The translations under genes and the position numbers were made by a program. From Styela clava (taxonomy: Eukaryota > Chordata > Ascidiacea > Stolidobranchia > Styelidae), in assembly GCF_964204865.1 (NCBI RefSeq), contig NC_135259.1:3038001-3102000 (forward strand): 64,000 bases of DNA. Direction: 5' to 3'. The number at the start of each line of letters is the position of its first letter. Within the stretch, counting starts at the first letter, position 1. Shown here piece by piece: positions 11,796 to 24,477 of the stretch. The notes beneath the pieces are model-generated. The model did no database searches and was not told the origin of the DNA. It saw only the letters and a program-made list of their open reading frames with translations.

Positions 11796-12291
11796 TATGG
11801 ACCTTTCCCCGAGCATCGTTTTCCTTGTTTACTTCGTGACATTGGTCAATCAGCAAGATGCAAAAAATGACGTAACAATGCCCCCTTTTCGCATCCGCTC
11901 AGACACTTTTCTCACTCAGACAGATTTTCAAGTGTGGTTGTAAACATTACCTCGTTTTCGCGTTTTTGAACTTTATTAGTTAGTTTTCAGTTGTGTTTCG
12001 GAAACTTAAATATAAATCAGACGATTCAATGATCACTCTGTCTTCTTAGGAGTTTTAATTTGATTGCAGTAATAAAAATTAGTGTAGAAATAGCTGTGAT
12101 AGACTAGCCTGAAATTCTTTACCGGAACTTTCAAAAAACAGATTGTTGTAATCATAATCATGGTTTGAAACACACACCCCATTTTACAGGCGCCAACTCG
12201 CAAAAGCACTCTTAAAATAACCCCGAAAATTTTGCAATGGTAAAGTATAGGAAAAATTTTTCAGGGGTCAAAGGTCGGGGAAAGGTCCATA
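11796..12291 (+). mobile_element. 0.5 kb MITE with TATGGACCTTTCCCCG inverted ends, copy 1
   Basis: The left end TATGGACCTTTCCCCG and the right end CGGGGAAAGGTCCATA are perfect inverted repeats. The outer TA on each side could be a TA target duplication. A reverse-orientation copy is at 45786-46287, with matching internal words such as TTCGTGACATTGG and GCATCCGCTCAGACAC. There is no coding capacity. Confidence 0.7.
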
Positions 12292-12334
12292 CTGTTCTAT
12301 ATCTAGATTGATTTTATAGTTGATGCTATAAGTA

Positions 12335-12752
12335 TAAGTTTACTTCGACTCCATAATCAGCATAACAATAAAATGATTGGTTAAAAAATTAGATAAAAAC
12401 TGATTATGAAATCAGGAGAGCAAACAAAACCTTAGATAAGATTTAAAACGTACAGAATGTATACAAGATGGAAGGTTTTGCCAAGAAGAAGTGGTACGTG
12501 TTCACTCACCTAAAATAATGGAAATATTTTACACACGCTCACACGCACCCACACACACAACCATACAGAAGTTAAAAATTACATAGGGGTAGTTAAAAAA
12601 AAATAAATAAAAATTACTTGCCACACCATATTAATAAATTTATAACGTTTGTCACTGCCGAATTGATAGATTTTATAAATGGGAGTGAACAGTAGAAATA
12701 AACTTTTATGAAAAATATATTGCCAAGCTGATTATAGTTGGAGTCAATTGCC
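12335..12752. repeat. interspersed repeat family A, copy 1
   Basis: It starts AGTATAAGTTTACTTCGACT, continues CCATAATCAGCATAACAATA and AACTGATTATGAAATCAGG, and ends with GCTGATTATAGTTGGAGTC. The start and end are partly inverted copies of each other. Related copies are at 12765-13020 and 22388-22745. The AATAAACTTAT read on the minus strand suggests the 3' tail of a non-LTR retrotransposon. Confidence 0.5.
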
Positions 12753-12764
12753 AAAAATAAGGTA

Positions 12765-13020
12765 TAAGTTTATTTCGACTCCATAATCAGCATAACAATA
12801 CATTTGACAGATAAAAACAAATAAATAAAAACTGATTATGAAATCAGGGGAGCAAACGAAATCTTAGATAAGGTTTATAACGTACAAAATATAAGATGGA
12901 AGGTTTTGCCAAGAGGAAGTGGTAGGCTACGTGTTTACTCACCAAACATTATCAAGTGATTTCACACACGCTCACATGCACCCACCAGCCACACACACAC
13001 ACACACACACCACTGAGAAG
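12765..13020. repeat. interspersed repeat family A, copy 2
   Basis: A near copy of the first part of 12335-12752, starting TATAAGTTTATTTCGACTCC. It ends in an (AC)n run at about 12989-13010. It lies head to tail with copy 1. Confidence 0.55.
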
Positions 13021-13689
13021 TTATTTAAGTGGCTTCTATTGAAAGTGTCTTCGATTTCAGGGGCCGTCAGTGTTTTTATGGTGTGTATTGCTTTCTCATA
13101 TTTTACTGCCTGCCTTTCCGTTGCTTTGGAGTATTTGGTTGTGCTGGGATTGATGAATTACTTAGAATAGCATGGGTTGGGGTGAATGTTGAGAGGAAAC
13201 TTGACGTCAGACCATATTGAAAGATATTCTGAACTTGGATAATTATTTCATAGACTGCCGGTACGCTACATTATGTTGCTTGGGTGGCGTTTCTTTTTTC
13301 ACCTTTTGTTTTATTGGATCTCTTAGCAACTAAGAGGAAATGCTGTTCTGCTAATCACGTGAAACAACAACCAATGTGCTCAATACTGATGCCTCGTATT
13401 TCGACTGAAATGGGAGAACCTTGTGGGGATTTGCAATTTGCATTGATGGTACCCCTAAAATGCCTGTCAAATCGAGGTTGTTTGCCACACTTCGCCAGAA
13501 TACGGATTCTGATCATGAAACTTTGCTGTTTCACACGGCTCTTAAATAGTTGTAGAAAACGATAGCTCGTGTTTACGAGATGGGTGCGGAGGTAAAGCTA
13601 TTCCTCAGGGAAAACAGGATATTCTGTTGCCATTCTCGTCGGAGAGTTTTCAACTGGTGTTGGCATACCTCGTTGACATTTTTGGAGCT
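13021..13689. other. no gene recognised
   Basis: Two overlapping open frames at 13029-13220 and 13284-13565 have no recognisable domain and no splice context. I see nothing else here. Confidence 0.3.
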
Positions 13690-16600
13690 CTAAATCATAT
13701 CAAGAATACAAGAGCCCGTAGACAAACGCAGACCAAAGAGTTTAAGAACCCTTGATTTTAGACAATAAGTTGCAACAGATTTTACAAAAACTGCAATCAG
13801 ACGATGAACGCTTGTGTAAGTGAACAGCCGAAGAAGAGGAAGATCGAACTGGGAGCCGTTCAACATCGTTGTCAAAAAAATCACGCGAAGGAGAAAATTC
13901 AAGATGACAAAGTTTACCAAGCGAAAGCCGTTGAATTTGCAAAGAAAAACCAACGATAACCTGAATGAAATTTCACAGCAGAGAAAAAGCAAAAATTTTG
14001 AATAAAATTTATATCGTCAACTAAAACCAGAACTGAAAGGAAATTAACTGGACACAAATAAACTATCCGGCCTAATGTCAGTAGAGGAATTTATGAAAAA
14101 AATGGATTTTAATGGGCAGGAAATTATACCAAAAAAATTAACTCAAATGTATATTGCTGACGATTTCCTTCTCTAAATGGCGTAACTTTAAAAACTATAT
14201 CGATTTTAACACGCAATCCATATACGAACAACAAAACGCATTGACTTTATCTATGAATGCGTGCAGTTGTTGCAGCACAATTGAATGTTGCTGTTAAATG
14301 AAAACTATAAACAATGCATATGAAAACAATTATCAACGGCAATCAAATATATAATCTCCGTATGTTACTTACCCAATTGAACCACGATTTCTTTTTTCTT
14401 ATGTCAAAAATGCGTTAGGCGTAGAGGATATTAAAAAAATTCCAACTGCTTACGATAGAGAAAAGTCCATCATGAACGCCATTTCAAAACAAACTTATCT
14501 GACAAAAATTTTCTGTTTAATCAATTTATACGCGATGTCGAAGGGCGTCGCTGAGCGAACTGAAGAACGAGCGGACGGCACTGCCTTGATTCTATATAAA
14601 ATAATGGAAAATTTTGAATATCATTTTGATCGTGCATAAATGAGAATGGGCACCATCGACTAAAGCCAGGACTGAAAAGAAATAAACTATCCGGCCGGAT
14701 GTCAGTAGAAAAATTTATGAAAAAAGTAAACAGGAAAATGTAGTTCAGGGAGCAGGAAATTATACCAAAAAGATCAACTCGAATGTATATTGCTGAAGAC
14801 TGCCAATCTGTAAATAGAGTAACGTTCAAAAGTATATCGAGGACATTTATCACGGAAGCCATATACGGACAACAAAACGCATTGACTTTATCTATGAATG
14901 CGTGCAGTTGTTCCAGCACAACTGAATGTTGCTGTTAAATGAAAACTATAAACAAAACAGAAAGAATCGAAGAGAGAGACTTTCACTATCAGAACTAAAA
15001 AAGACAACGAGGTAAGACAGAAAAATATGGAAGAAAAGTCAGACAAAAATATCACAGTTACTATGTTACACCGGCTCCTATTTCTTTGGGTATTCATGCG
15101 AAGAAACATATATCAATTTTTCACACTGAACGGTCGCCAAATTCAAATGTATAAATATTGCATTCTACTCTAATGAATGAGTATTCATATCTAGATGCAA
15201 ATGGCCCAAAGTGTAAGGATAAATAGGTTCTTAAACTAAAAGAATTCTGGATTACTGCGGACAACTGGGAACAGAAACTAGTGGCCCTGCAAAGCGAATA
15301 TTGACGGGACAGCTCTCGAGAAACATTCAAATCTCGAGAGTGGATTGATGACAGATGAAATAATATAGCTTTGGAGCAAACTATAATGACCTGCATAGCA
15401 AGTTTTACTCGTGCCTACTATTCTGCTAAGTTCATAACGAGAAGCGAGGCAATAAACCTCGAAATTTTAATTTTTGTGCTAAACAAGTCGCAATTGCAAA
15501 ATTGCTCGAAAAGAAACTATTGCTGATTGACTCACTATTAGTTTAAAAAAAAACCGGAAGTTTGTTCAATTATTGTATATCGGTTATTGTATCTGCATAT
15601 GTCGCTGCCGATAACAAAGTAATGGTACAGATTGCGGTGTTTACGTGATTGTTGGACTCCAGTCATACATCCAGTCAAAATTAGCTATCTAAATATCACA
15701 CGCATTCTCAGATAATAAAGATGCAGTACAAGTAACAAGTATGTCTGTCTGGGCATTGGTTCAAATAATGTAAATAGAACAATCCTTGCTAAACGCCAAA
15801 AATCTTCAAAACACAATTCAAAAAGTCCGACTCCCGGCGTAGTTTTAATGACATGTCAAAATCATGGTTTGCTATTATATAGACTACCAAGGTCATTCAT
15901 CGGGTTATGAAGACTCAGCCAATGTTAACAGTAAAAATCTCTATAAGTTGTTTTTCCGCCGGAAATCGAACTAAACAATGACACAAAGACACACTATGTC
16001 TAAATAAAATTAAATAAAAAAAAATTGCCCACTGGTACAATGGCAATAGATCGACCAAGGGACGAAAACGGGTAGAAAACGTTGCTTACAGGAAAACATG
16101 ACAAAAATACTGTAAATATAACACAATTGTTATTATACGATACAACATTTGAAATGGAAAACAATGAATGATTATAATGTTTCATATTGGTTATGAAGAA
16201 AACAAAATTTGGTATGTTATTAACTCAATTATAGTTTAATTTATAATTACAGTTATAGTTATCACAGTTTGCTCTTTCCTCATGTCAAAAATGCGTGGAG
16301 AATGTTGAAAGAATTCCAATTGCTTTCAATAGAGAAAAGTCCATCATGAAAGCCATTTCAAAACAAACTTATATGACAAAAATTGTTCGTTTTAATCAAA
16401 TTCTACGTGATGTCGAAAGGCGCCGCTAAGCGAATTGAAAAACGAGCGGACGACATTGCCTTGATTCTATATAAAATAAAGAAAATTGTTGAATGTAATT
16501 TTGATCGTGCAAAAATGGGAATAGGCACCATCAACTAAATAAAACCAGGACTGAAAATAAATAAACTGGACCTACCTAAATAAACTATCCGGCCCGAGTC

Positions 16601-17660
16601 AGTAGAGAAATTTAAAAAAAAATTAGACAGGAAAAATGGAATTCATGGAGCAAGAAATTATTCCAAATAGATCAATTCAAATGTATATTGCTGAAGATTG
16701 CCAATCTGTAGTTCAAAAGTATATTGGAATCCATATAACGGACAACAAAACGCATTGGTTTTCCAACACAACTGATTGTTGACTGTTAAATGAAAACGAT
16801 AAACAAAACAGAAACAATCGAAGAAAGACTTTCACTATCTGAACAAAAACAAGACGGGGTAAAGCAGGAAAATATGGAAGAAAAGTCAGACAAAAAGATC
16901 ACAGTTACTATGTTACACCAGCTCCTAATTCTTTTGGTATTCCTGCGAAGAAACATATATCAATTTTTGACACTGAACTGTCGCCTTGTTCAAGTGTATA
17001 AATATTGAATTCTACTGTAATAAATGATTATTCATATCTAGATGCAAATGGCCCAGAGTGTGAGGATAAACAGGCCCATAAACTAAAGGAAGTCTACTGA
17101 GGACAGAGACTTGTGACTCTGCAAAGCAAAAATTGACTGAACAGCTCTCGAGAAACATTCAAATCTGGAGAGTGGATTGATGACAGAGAAATTAATTTAG
17201 CTATGGAGAAAATTATAATCGACCTGCATCTTGTCGAGCAAGATTTACTCGTGCCAAATACTATGCTTATCTGGGCCGATGGGGATATGGGTGACTGGGT
17301 GTATTGGCTGAGTTCATTACGAAAAGCGAGGCAATAAAGCTCGACATTTTTATTTTTGTGCTCAACAAGTTGCAACTATTCGCAATTGCAAAATTGCTCG
17401 GAAAGAAACTATTGCTTATTGCCTCATTATTAGTATTGAACAGTTTCAAAAGAAAAACAGAAAGTTTGTTCAATTTTTGTCTATCGGTGATTGGATCTGT
17501 ATAGCCGCTGCTGATATACTATGGATAAATATAGAAATAATGGGAAACTGTGATATAGAGTCGTCCCCGCAACAAAGTAATGGTACAGATTGCAATGTTT
17601 ATTTGATTGTTGGAATACAGTGCATACAGAATGCAAGTTTTTTTGTTGCTGTCAAATGAC
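13690..17660 (+). pseudogene. tandem fossil copies of a gene with a C48 (Ulp1-type) protease domain, probably from a transposon
   Basis: Two degenerate units of about 1.88 kb follow each other (about 14385-16260 and 16265-17660), with a third partial unit at about 13820-14330. Position 14395 corresponds to 16276, 14680 to 16555 and 15660 to 17600. The frames are riddled with stops, but patches remain readable. One is NVERIPIAFNREKSIMKAIS at about 16296. ETFKSGEWIDDREINLAMEKI begins at about 17154. QSNGTDCNVYLIVG lies at about 17570, with its less damaged sister NGTDCGVYVIVG at about 15624. The last two patches match the substrate-groove and catalytic-Cys regions of C48/Ulp1 peptidases, where a Gln precedes NGxDCG. 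Such domains occur in SENP genes and in several DNA transposon groups. Multiple tandem decayed copies favour a mobile origin. I cannot identify the rest of the protein. Confidence 0.55.
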
Positions 17661-19198
17661 GTCTGTCCAAGATGGTGCGACTACTTATATCTAAAAACGA
17701 TCAGCGAACACTGCAAAACCTTAATGCGGAAAATTAAACATAACTGCGACGACTAAAATATTGAATAAAAAAATAATGAACAGCCATAAGGAACTCAAAT
17801 GAGACTGTAAACATTGTAGGCTACTGCAGACCAAACCGAGTCATTTGCCGAGCGGAATGTGTTTAGGCGACGTTGCTAGCGAATTTTCCTCCTTGTGAAC
17901 CATGTGTTTGCAGTTGGCATGAATTAATGTATAAACAATTGATTTATGAAAACATATTACAGCAAGACCTGGTAAGTTAAAACGGATAATAAAATAATTC
18001 ACGTCTTCGAGAAGAGAAAAGCACAAGTTGATGCTTTACAATTCACAAATAGTTTTTGCAAAAGCACGAGTAATACAAATATATATTTTATACCTACTTG
18101 TGGCTGTATATATCGATATTAACATTTCATGAAAAAAAAACAGAGAGTGAAGCTGTTTGTTTCATACAAAATTTGACTTGCTACAATAGTAGGGAAACAG
18201 CATGTAAAAGGAAAAGATAAAAATTATTTAAAAAAAATATATGACAACCCCCATGGCGAAAACCTAGAAATCAGTCACTTGCTAAATTTGACACCTCTCC
18301 ACCAGTCAAAATCTTTTTTTTTTTTACCAAAAAGGAGCAAATTCAATCATACAAAATGTATATATTTGGTTTTTCTTTTTGCGGGCTTTTAAAATTCTAG
18401 CCCGCACAACTGGAGATGAAATTTATAATGTAACAGAAATGTTTTTCTAGTAAGAAGAGCTGGAACGGAAAACTGCACGAGCGTGTGGAAAGGAAAAAAT
18501 TGGACACAGGTCTATATTTTTTGGTACCACGATTCGTGTGAAAATGTAACAAAAGAGAAATACTGGGAATGCCAAATTTGTATTCAGTGAGTCCGTATAA
18601 AAAACTGTAAGTATTTCGTTCGTAATCTATTCTGATGCTCGTATGCGACATGAAGAAACGATACGCCCTCCAATTAACAGTATGAAAAGATACACTCTGC
18701 TTTTTCCTAACCATCTTCAATTTCAGAGCCGACCGCAGTACAATTTAACGTTCTTTAGCGAGAAAAAAAACACAGAGGTTAATATGAGCACACAATAGAT
18801 GGTGATGCCAAAGGTTCGTATATTGTGAAATTGCACAATCGAATTGATCCAAATAGATAACGAAAAAATAGATAAATAAAATAGATATTACACTTCAAAC
18901 CTTAAAGCAAGTATATATATATATGTGATGAAACCAAATTTCTGACTAACAGATAACGTTTAAACAAAGACGAGCAACACTTAAGCGAGGGTGAGAAATA
19001 CGACATCAACTATTTGGCATGAAACGTTGCACTGAAATACCATAAAGGAAATAAATTGGGGCAACGATCTCGTTTCAGGAAACACAAAGTCAAATTACGA
19101 ATATGTTGTAATCTAAATCCTCTTAGGGCTATATACTTATGGCCATTAAAATAATGACGGAGTTCCACAGAGCGATAAAGTTTATCGAGCCACTACAA
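17661..19198. other. intergenic, no gene seen
   Basis: AT-rich, with A and T homopolymers near 18128 and 18310 and an (AT)n run near 18912-18922. The open frame at 18397-18720 on the minus strand has no recognisable feature. Confidence 0.4.
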
Positions 19199-20000
19199 CA
19201 GTGGTTCCCAAACTTTTTTGCGATATCAACAATCAAAGTTGATGACATACAAGTCATACATAGGCTTACCATAAATCTGAAACAAAAAAACGGGACGGTG
19301 CGATTTGGCAAACATTCGGTCGATTGCCAGTCTTTGTAATATTGAAACGTCTCCATGCCATTGCGGGTATATACGGCTGTAAATCTCTACTGATCATTGA
19401 ATTAGAAAAAAAAACACAAAAAACTAGTTTGTATTATTTATTTAGACCAAAAGTATTTGTTCATTAGTATTATCTTTTTCCAAAATTAAAATATTTTGTT
19501 GAAGTAAGTGAGCTGGCGAAGGCCACATTTCAAGTGAAGTTCGTACGCTGGAACATTTAGCATAGGACTATAAGGACTTCTTTTTTGAGAATTCGCGAAC
19601 TTATCAAGCTTTCAAACATTTCCGTAATCCTTTGCAAAGCAGGTAATAAAGAGAGAAACCGAGTGTTGCCATGCTGTAATAGCCGTTGATATTCAATATC
19701 AACGAAGTCGCAGAATGGTTTCGGCTCTGTTACTCGGACAGTGTAAATGTAAAAATATTTTTTTACATATTTATACAACTCCAAAGTTGGTGTTGCAGTT
19801 ATCCGCACAGAATCCAACAACTTTTCCCTGATGATTTTGATCGAGAACAGAGAGCAAGTATTCAGTAAACGTTTTGGCGGTTTCCCCGGGTAGAGATTTG
19901 AATTCTAATAGTTTTATCTTCACACCAACATCAGGTAAAAAATAACGAACCACAACTGGAACAAGCCCTATATGATATATCTTTTCTGTTTGAGGCATCG
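19199..20000 (-). pseudogene. hAT transposase relic with one terminus
   Basis: On the minus strand, 19998-19771 encodes a patch ending VVGFCADNCNTNFG. After a frameshift, 19820-19557 encodes YTVRVTEPKPFCDFVDIEYQ and LLQHGNTRFLSLLPALQRI. These fit the catalytic core of a BED/DUF4371-class hAT transposase, in which the ADNCNTN patch sits in the place of the TDN..N motif. The cysteine-rich middle of the protein is deleted between the two patches. A CAGTGGTTCCCAAACTTTTTT terminus starts at 19199, consistent with the 3' end of the element. I do not find the other terminus. Confidence 0.7.
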
Positions 20001-22387
20001 AGGGTTACTGATATAAAACTGGTTTAAAGTAAATCATCATTGGGTTCAGAGGAAAAAAGCGGAGCAATGCAATTAAAAATCACCGACTCTCATTTATTTC
20101 TGGGTAAACGTGCAAAATCAGCGAATTATCTTATCAGACAGTAAACATCAGAAATTCTAACTGTGTATATTTACAAGTTGATGCAAATTTAGGCTAAAAA
20201 AATTTTAAATCAATTTAGAGGTGCAGTCAAAACAGCAGTGTGATAGGCAAATGTCGACTGCCAACGACAAAGAATCATCCGAATTTGTTATCGCAAAGAA
20301 ATTGGTCAGTCGAGTCGTTTTGTGCTTCCTGCTTTGGATATGATAATAATAATCTTTATTTTGATTTCCCCAAAAAAACATACACATAACAAATAATGAA
20401 CACATAAAACAAACACACAGAATAATGGGAAATCGGGAAAACAGGCAAAACCTCGAGTAGGGTTTAAAACACGTATAAATACATGTGCCTGTTCACCCAT
20501 GATATTACACTCACAAACATATTACAAAAAAAAAGATAAAAACACGAACGTGTTATCGTTCCAACGTTCGGGCGTCTAACTTGTGTTACAAACAAAATGC
20601 GGGTGCGTAGGTTCTAATTTAAAACTGTTTACGTCGAAACGGACATGATTCGGGCTGTGTTTATTAAATTGGCGTAAACAAGTGCGAACTAGTGAGTTAG
20701 ATAAAAGCAGTGTCAGAATGAGTAATAAATAAATCGAAATGTCTTTTGGTTGATTTCCTCTTTGTAAATAAAATCCGACGTTGTGATGTGCTGTAGTGTG
20801 CTAGGTGCAATGTTTCATAGAAAATGCCTGTCCATCTCTTTTTCCTTAGTTCTTTGCGAAGCAAATATGTAAAATTGGAATCTTGGGTAGCCCGTACAGC
20901 AATTCCAAAGTAGTCTATTATTTCGTTATCCATCATTTAGAATGTTGATTGTTTCTAATTTTTGTATTCCATTTGTTTCCACTAACCAAGTTGTTATCTT
21001 CGGCGCTATTACTTTTTGTTTAGTTTTCAATTCTAGTATTTCACCTGTTTACCCTTCCATGCCTCTAGCTGAGACTTAAAACGAAGTCCACGACTAGATT
21101 CAATTCAATCATTCTGATTGGCAACGTCCTAATTTTTTCTCCATGTAATACGGGCATGTCCTCCAAATTATTTTGTGCACTAGATTTTCATGACCGTAAT
21201 TCATCTGATCGTTGACATATGAACGACCGTCATCACTAATAGAAAAACAGATCTGCAATGCGTACAGTGTACCTTTCCTCCTTCAGTTTGCTTCAGATAA
21301 GGAAAATCTTTCTTCAACTCATTGAAAAATGTGTACTTTCTTTATGGCATTTCGACAACTTAACGGTATTGCAATAACGCCAGAAAACGCATCAAAACAT
21401 ATACCAATTGTGAAATAACAATAGAGCAATTTCACTCTCTCTGAACAAGCGAAGTGTGTCGCAAAACAGTGGTAAATGGGCTGCCACCGTTAAAAACTTT
21501 GTATTAATATTGAATATATATGAATATGTTACCCTTGACAGCCGTGCTGACAAAACGGAACATTTGAGTTAACCGGCCGGGACGCTGGGACAGCTTGTCA
21601 AATCCGTGACTGTCCGGCTAAACCGGGACGTATGGTAAGCCTAGTCATACAGCATCTCATATCATCGTCAATCATGAACTTTCTCCGATATTTTGATTTG
21701 TATATGATTGCGTGTATTGAAAGAATGAGATATTCATGTTGGAGGCCAAACTGAAACTCCTCCGTTCAGGAACCATTGCCCCACAACGTTTGCGTGACTG
21801 GCTGTCGAGTGTCGACTACCGATATTATCCATAGTTTTTTTTTTAAACATCGGTATTTTGCAAATGTGTAATTTTTTTCTCCATAACTTGTATAATTTAT
21901 CCATAAATTAGTCGAAAAATGAAACTAGCCTAATGACGTTAAGATGCAAACACAACGGTAGCCTATGTTGATCCGAATGGCAAATCATTCTGACAATGTA
22001 TCGGTATTCTGCTTGAACGCAAATGCATAATACACGCTAGAACAAGCGATTAGGAAGAGGTAGCATACATGTGAATCAGTCAAAACTGGCACTGAATTCC
22101 CCGAACGTGATGGAATATTTACATAACACTTTCGTATTCCTAGTTGCTCATGTAGAAGCTTCACCACTTTGTCAGTGTCAAGTGCTTCTCCCGTTTACTC
22201 CAATATGCCAATCGTTGTTTACCGTTGACTGACTGCTGGATTGGGTGAGGCGCAATTCTTACCACTTCATGGCAGCTCCTGCCACGAACGAACCACGACA
22301 GCTCTTGCCATGGTTTTTTAACGCTATTCAGTAATCAGTATTAACGGTATAATCACAAATTAATGTACCAGATTTTAATTGATCATA
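20001..22387. other. intergenic, no gene recognised
   Basis: The open frame 20936-20697 on the minus strand (79 residues) is followed by an AATAAA-like sequence but has no recognisable domain. The remainder shows no coding signal. Confidence 0.35.
20341..20510 (-). repeat. possible non-LTR retrotransposon 3' tail
   Basis: The plus strand reads ATAATAATAATCTTTATTTT, the reverse complement of a typical A-rich LINE 3' end. It is followed by words (CAAAACCT...GTTTAAAAC) that also occur in repeat family A. No reverse transcriptase is left. Confidence 0.35.
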
Positions 22388-22745
22388 AGTATAAGTTTAT
22401 TTCGACTCCATAATCAGCATAACAATACATTTGACAGATAAAAACAAATAAATAAAAACTGATTATGAAATCAGGCACATGCACCCACCAGCCACCCACA
22501 CATGCAACCACTGAGAAGTTATTTAAGTAAGAATAAAACGCGATAAATTTAGGGTATAATATACAGTGAACAAAAAAATAAATAAATAAATACTAGAAAA
22601 GAAAAAAAATTATTTGCCACACCATATTGATATTTTTGTAATGGTTGCCATTGCCAACTTGATCGATCTTCTAATCGTTAATTAAAATATAAAAGGAAGA
22701 TTCTATTGAAAACATATTGCCAAGCTGATTATAGTTGGAGTCAAG
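22388..22745. repeat. interspersed repeat family A, copy 3
   Basis: It begins ATAAGTATAAGTTTATTTCG and ends AGCTGATTATAGTTGGAGTC. Between them are the same AACTGATTATGAAATCAGG and TTATTTGCCACACCATATT blocks as in copies 1 and 2. It ends in the same inverted word as copy 1. Confidence 0.6.
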
Positions 22746-24477
22746 TGCCAAGTTGCCCAACCAAAGTTGCCAGAATTGAGTGCATGAAGAGGTGGGCGAG
22801 ACCATTTCATTCCCCAAATTAGAGCCTATTATTGCCAAATTATAGTCCAGATTGTAATAAGTAATTAAAGTTACCGGTAACAGTAAAATTACTATAATTA
22901 AGTAAAGTAGGATGTGGAAATAAATTGGTTACAAAGGGTGTAAGTGAGGTTTTTCATTCTTGGGTATTGATTTCAGACAAGGATATAGAAATAAGGTTGT
23001 TATTTCACAGGATATCGGAGTCTTTTTTTGATTTTTTCCTTATGTGTTTTACTTCATTTAATTACTTTGAAGTAACCTGAAAAACAAAAAATAAAACCGC
23101 GAGTAGATGTTTCAATGATTGGGTGAAGGGGAACGCTCTGAACTATTTATTACAGGCAAAAAATAATTGTTTAATAGACAATAAGTTTATTTCGTCGTGC
23201 AAGAAATCACAATACAAATTCAGTATTACAGTACATTTCAAATACAGTAACGGATTTCATCGCAATTGACAGGAAGTCGCGAAGGACCAGGAATGGTCAT
23301 CACAAGTCTGCGACACCAAGATTAAAAACGAGTCAATAATAAAAAATTGAAATAAGTGAAAGCAATATGCACAAAGAAAAGCTTATCCATTCATAAATTA
23401 ACCAACAAGGTTGATATGAATCATTATATATGATTTGGGAGAGAAAGTAAAAATAAAAGTCGGGGAAATTCAATTGATATACAGTAATTATAAAAATAAA
23501 TCACCATATCATTCAGCTGTGCTTTTGTACAATTGCAGCGATTAAATTTTTATATATTGTCATATGCAACATTAAATTGAGCGATCATTTTATTTGATGA
23601 GAAAAATTAAATTAAGCAACCTCTATGTACGAATTATAAGGCACAATTCATACTCATTCATACTTTAATTAAATGGGATGGCATGGGAAATGGCATCATG
23701 TGGAATTAGATCTACTTAAACCCTAACCCCAAATCCATCAAAACTGTATCCATAAGGAAAACGTTCCAACTTACCCAGTATTTGTCACCCTTAGGGACAG
23801 CCCTATTTTAACGGCCCACCTGCCGCGTTTACAACAGCAAAATTATACCTGCCATTTGTTTTCAATTTGCTGCCGCGGTAACGGCAGCTTGACATTGGTT
23901 TGTGACAGCTAAAAAGTCAGTCGCCATAGTGGGCGGGCGCGTACTTTTACGTTTTTTAACTTTATTTCAAGTTATGCTCGCCTTCCAGGTATCTCTGCAT
24001 TTTGTTTGTTTGTCCAGTTTTTGTGTTGTTTTGTTTTTATGTCAGAGTACCGAAATAAATGATTGATTGATTGATAGGTTTGGCCGTAGCGGCCATGATA
24101 CCGGTATGGAAATACCGCCATGGTTTTGCGGCAGCTGCAGACGCCAAAGAATACTGCACTTGGATTGGGTTGGCCCCCCTCTATTTTTACCCAACCAGTG
24201 TCGGAGTTTTCAAGGATCAGTGGAAATGAGGTCAAGGCGTAAAATGTTTTTCCTCTACGCAGCTAGTAGTCTAGTTCTAAAACCCTGTAGTCAAGATGAG
24301 TACCGGTAACTAAGCTAATACAGTGATATACAGCCTTTTCTGCCTTTGACTTTCAAAGTTTTCCTGATTCACTAGATTCAGTGAATATTGTTTTACCAAT
24401 TCCAGGTTGATAGAAATTGATCTATATCTAGCGTTAGATTTATAGCCATCTGTAAATCTACTAAAAGCAAATTCCGG
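22746..24477. other. intergenic upstream of RNF170
   Basis: No gene is seen. At 24051-24076 AAATAAATGATTGATTGATTGAT resembles the short tandem tail of a LINE. The RNF170 promoter should lie in the last few hundred bases, but I recognise no specific element. Confidence 0.35.

Noticed and set aside
18397-18720. 107-codon open frame on the minus strand
   Set aside because: No domain, no conserved motif, and no exon signals around it.
20697-20936. 79-codon open frame on the minus strand followed by AATAAA
   Set aside because: Plausible start and poly(A) signal, but no recognisable family. Not strong enough to call a gene.
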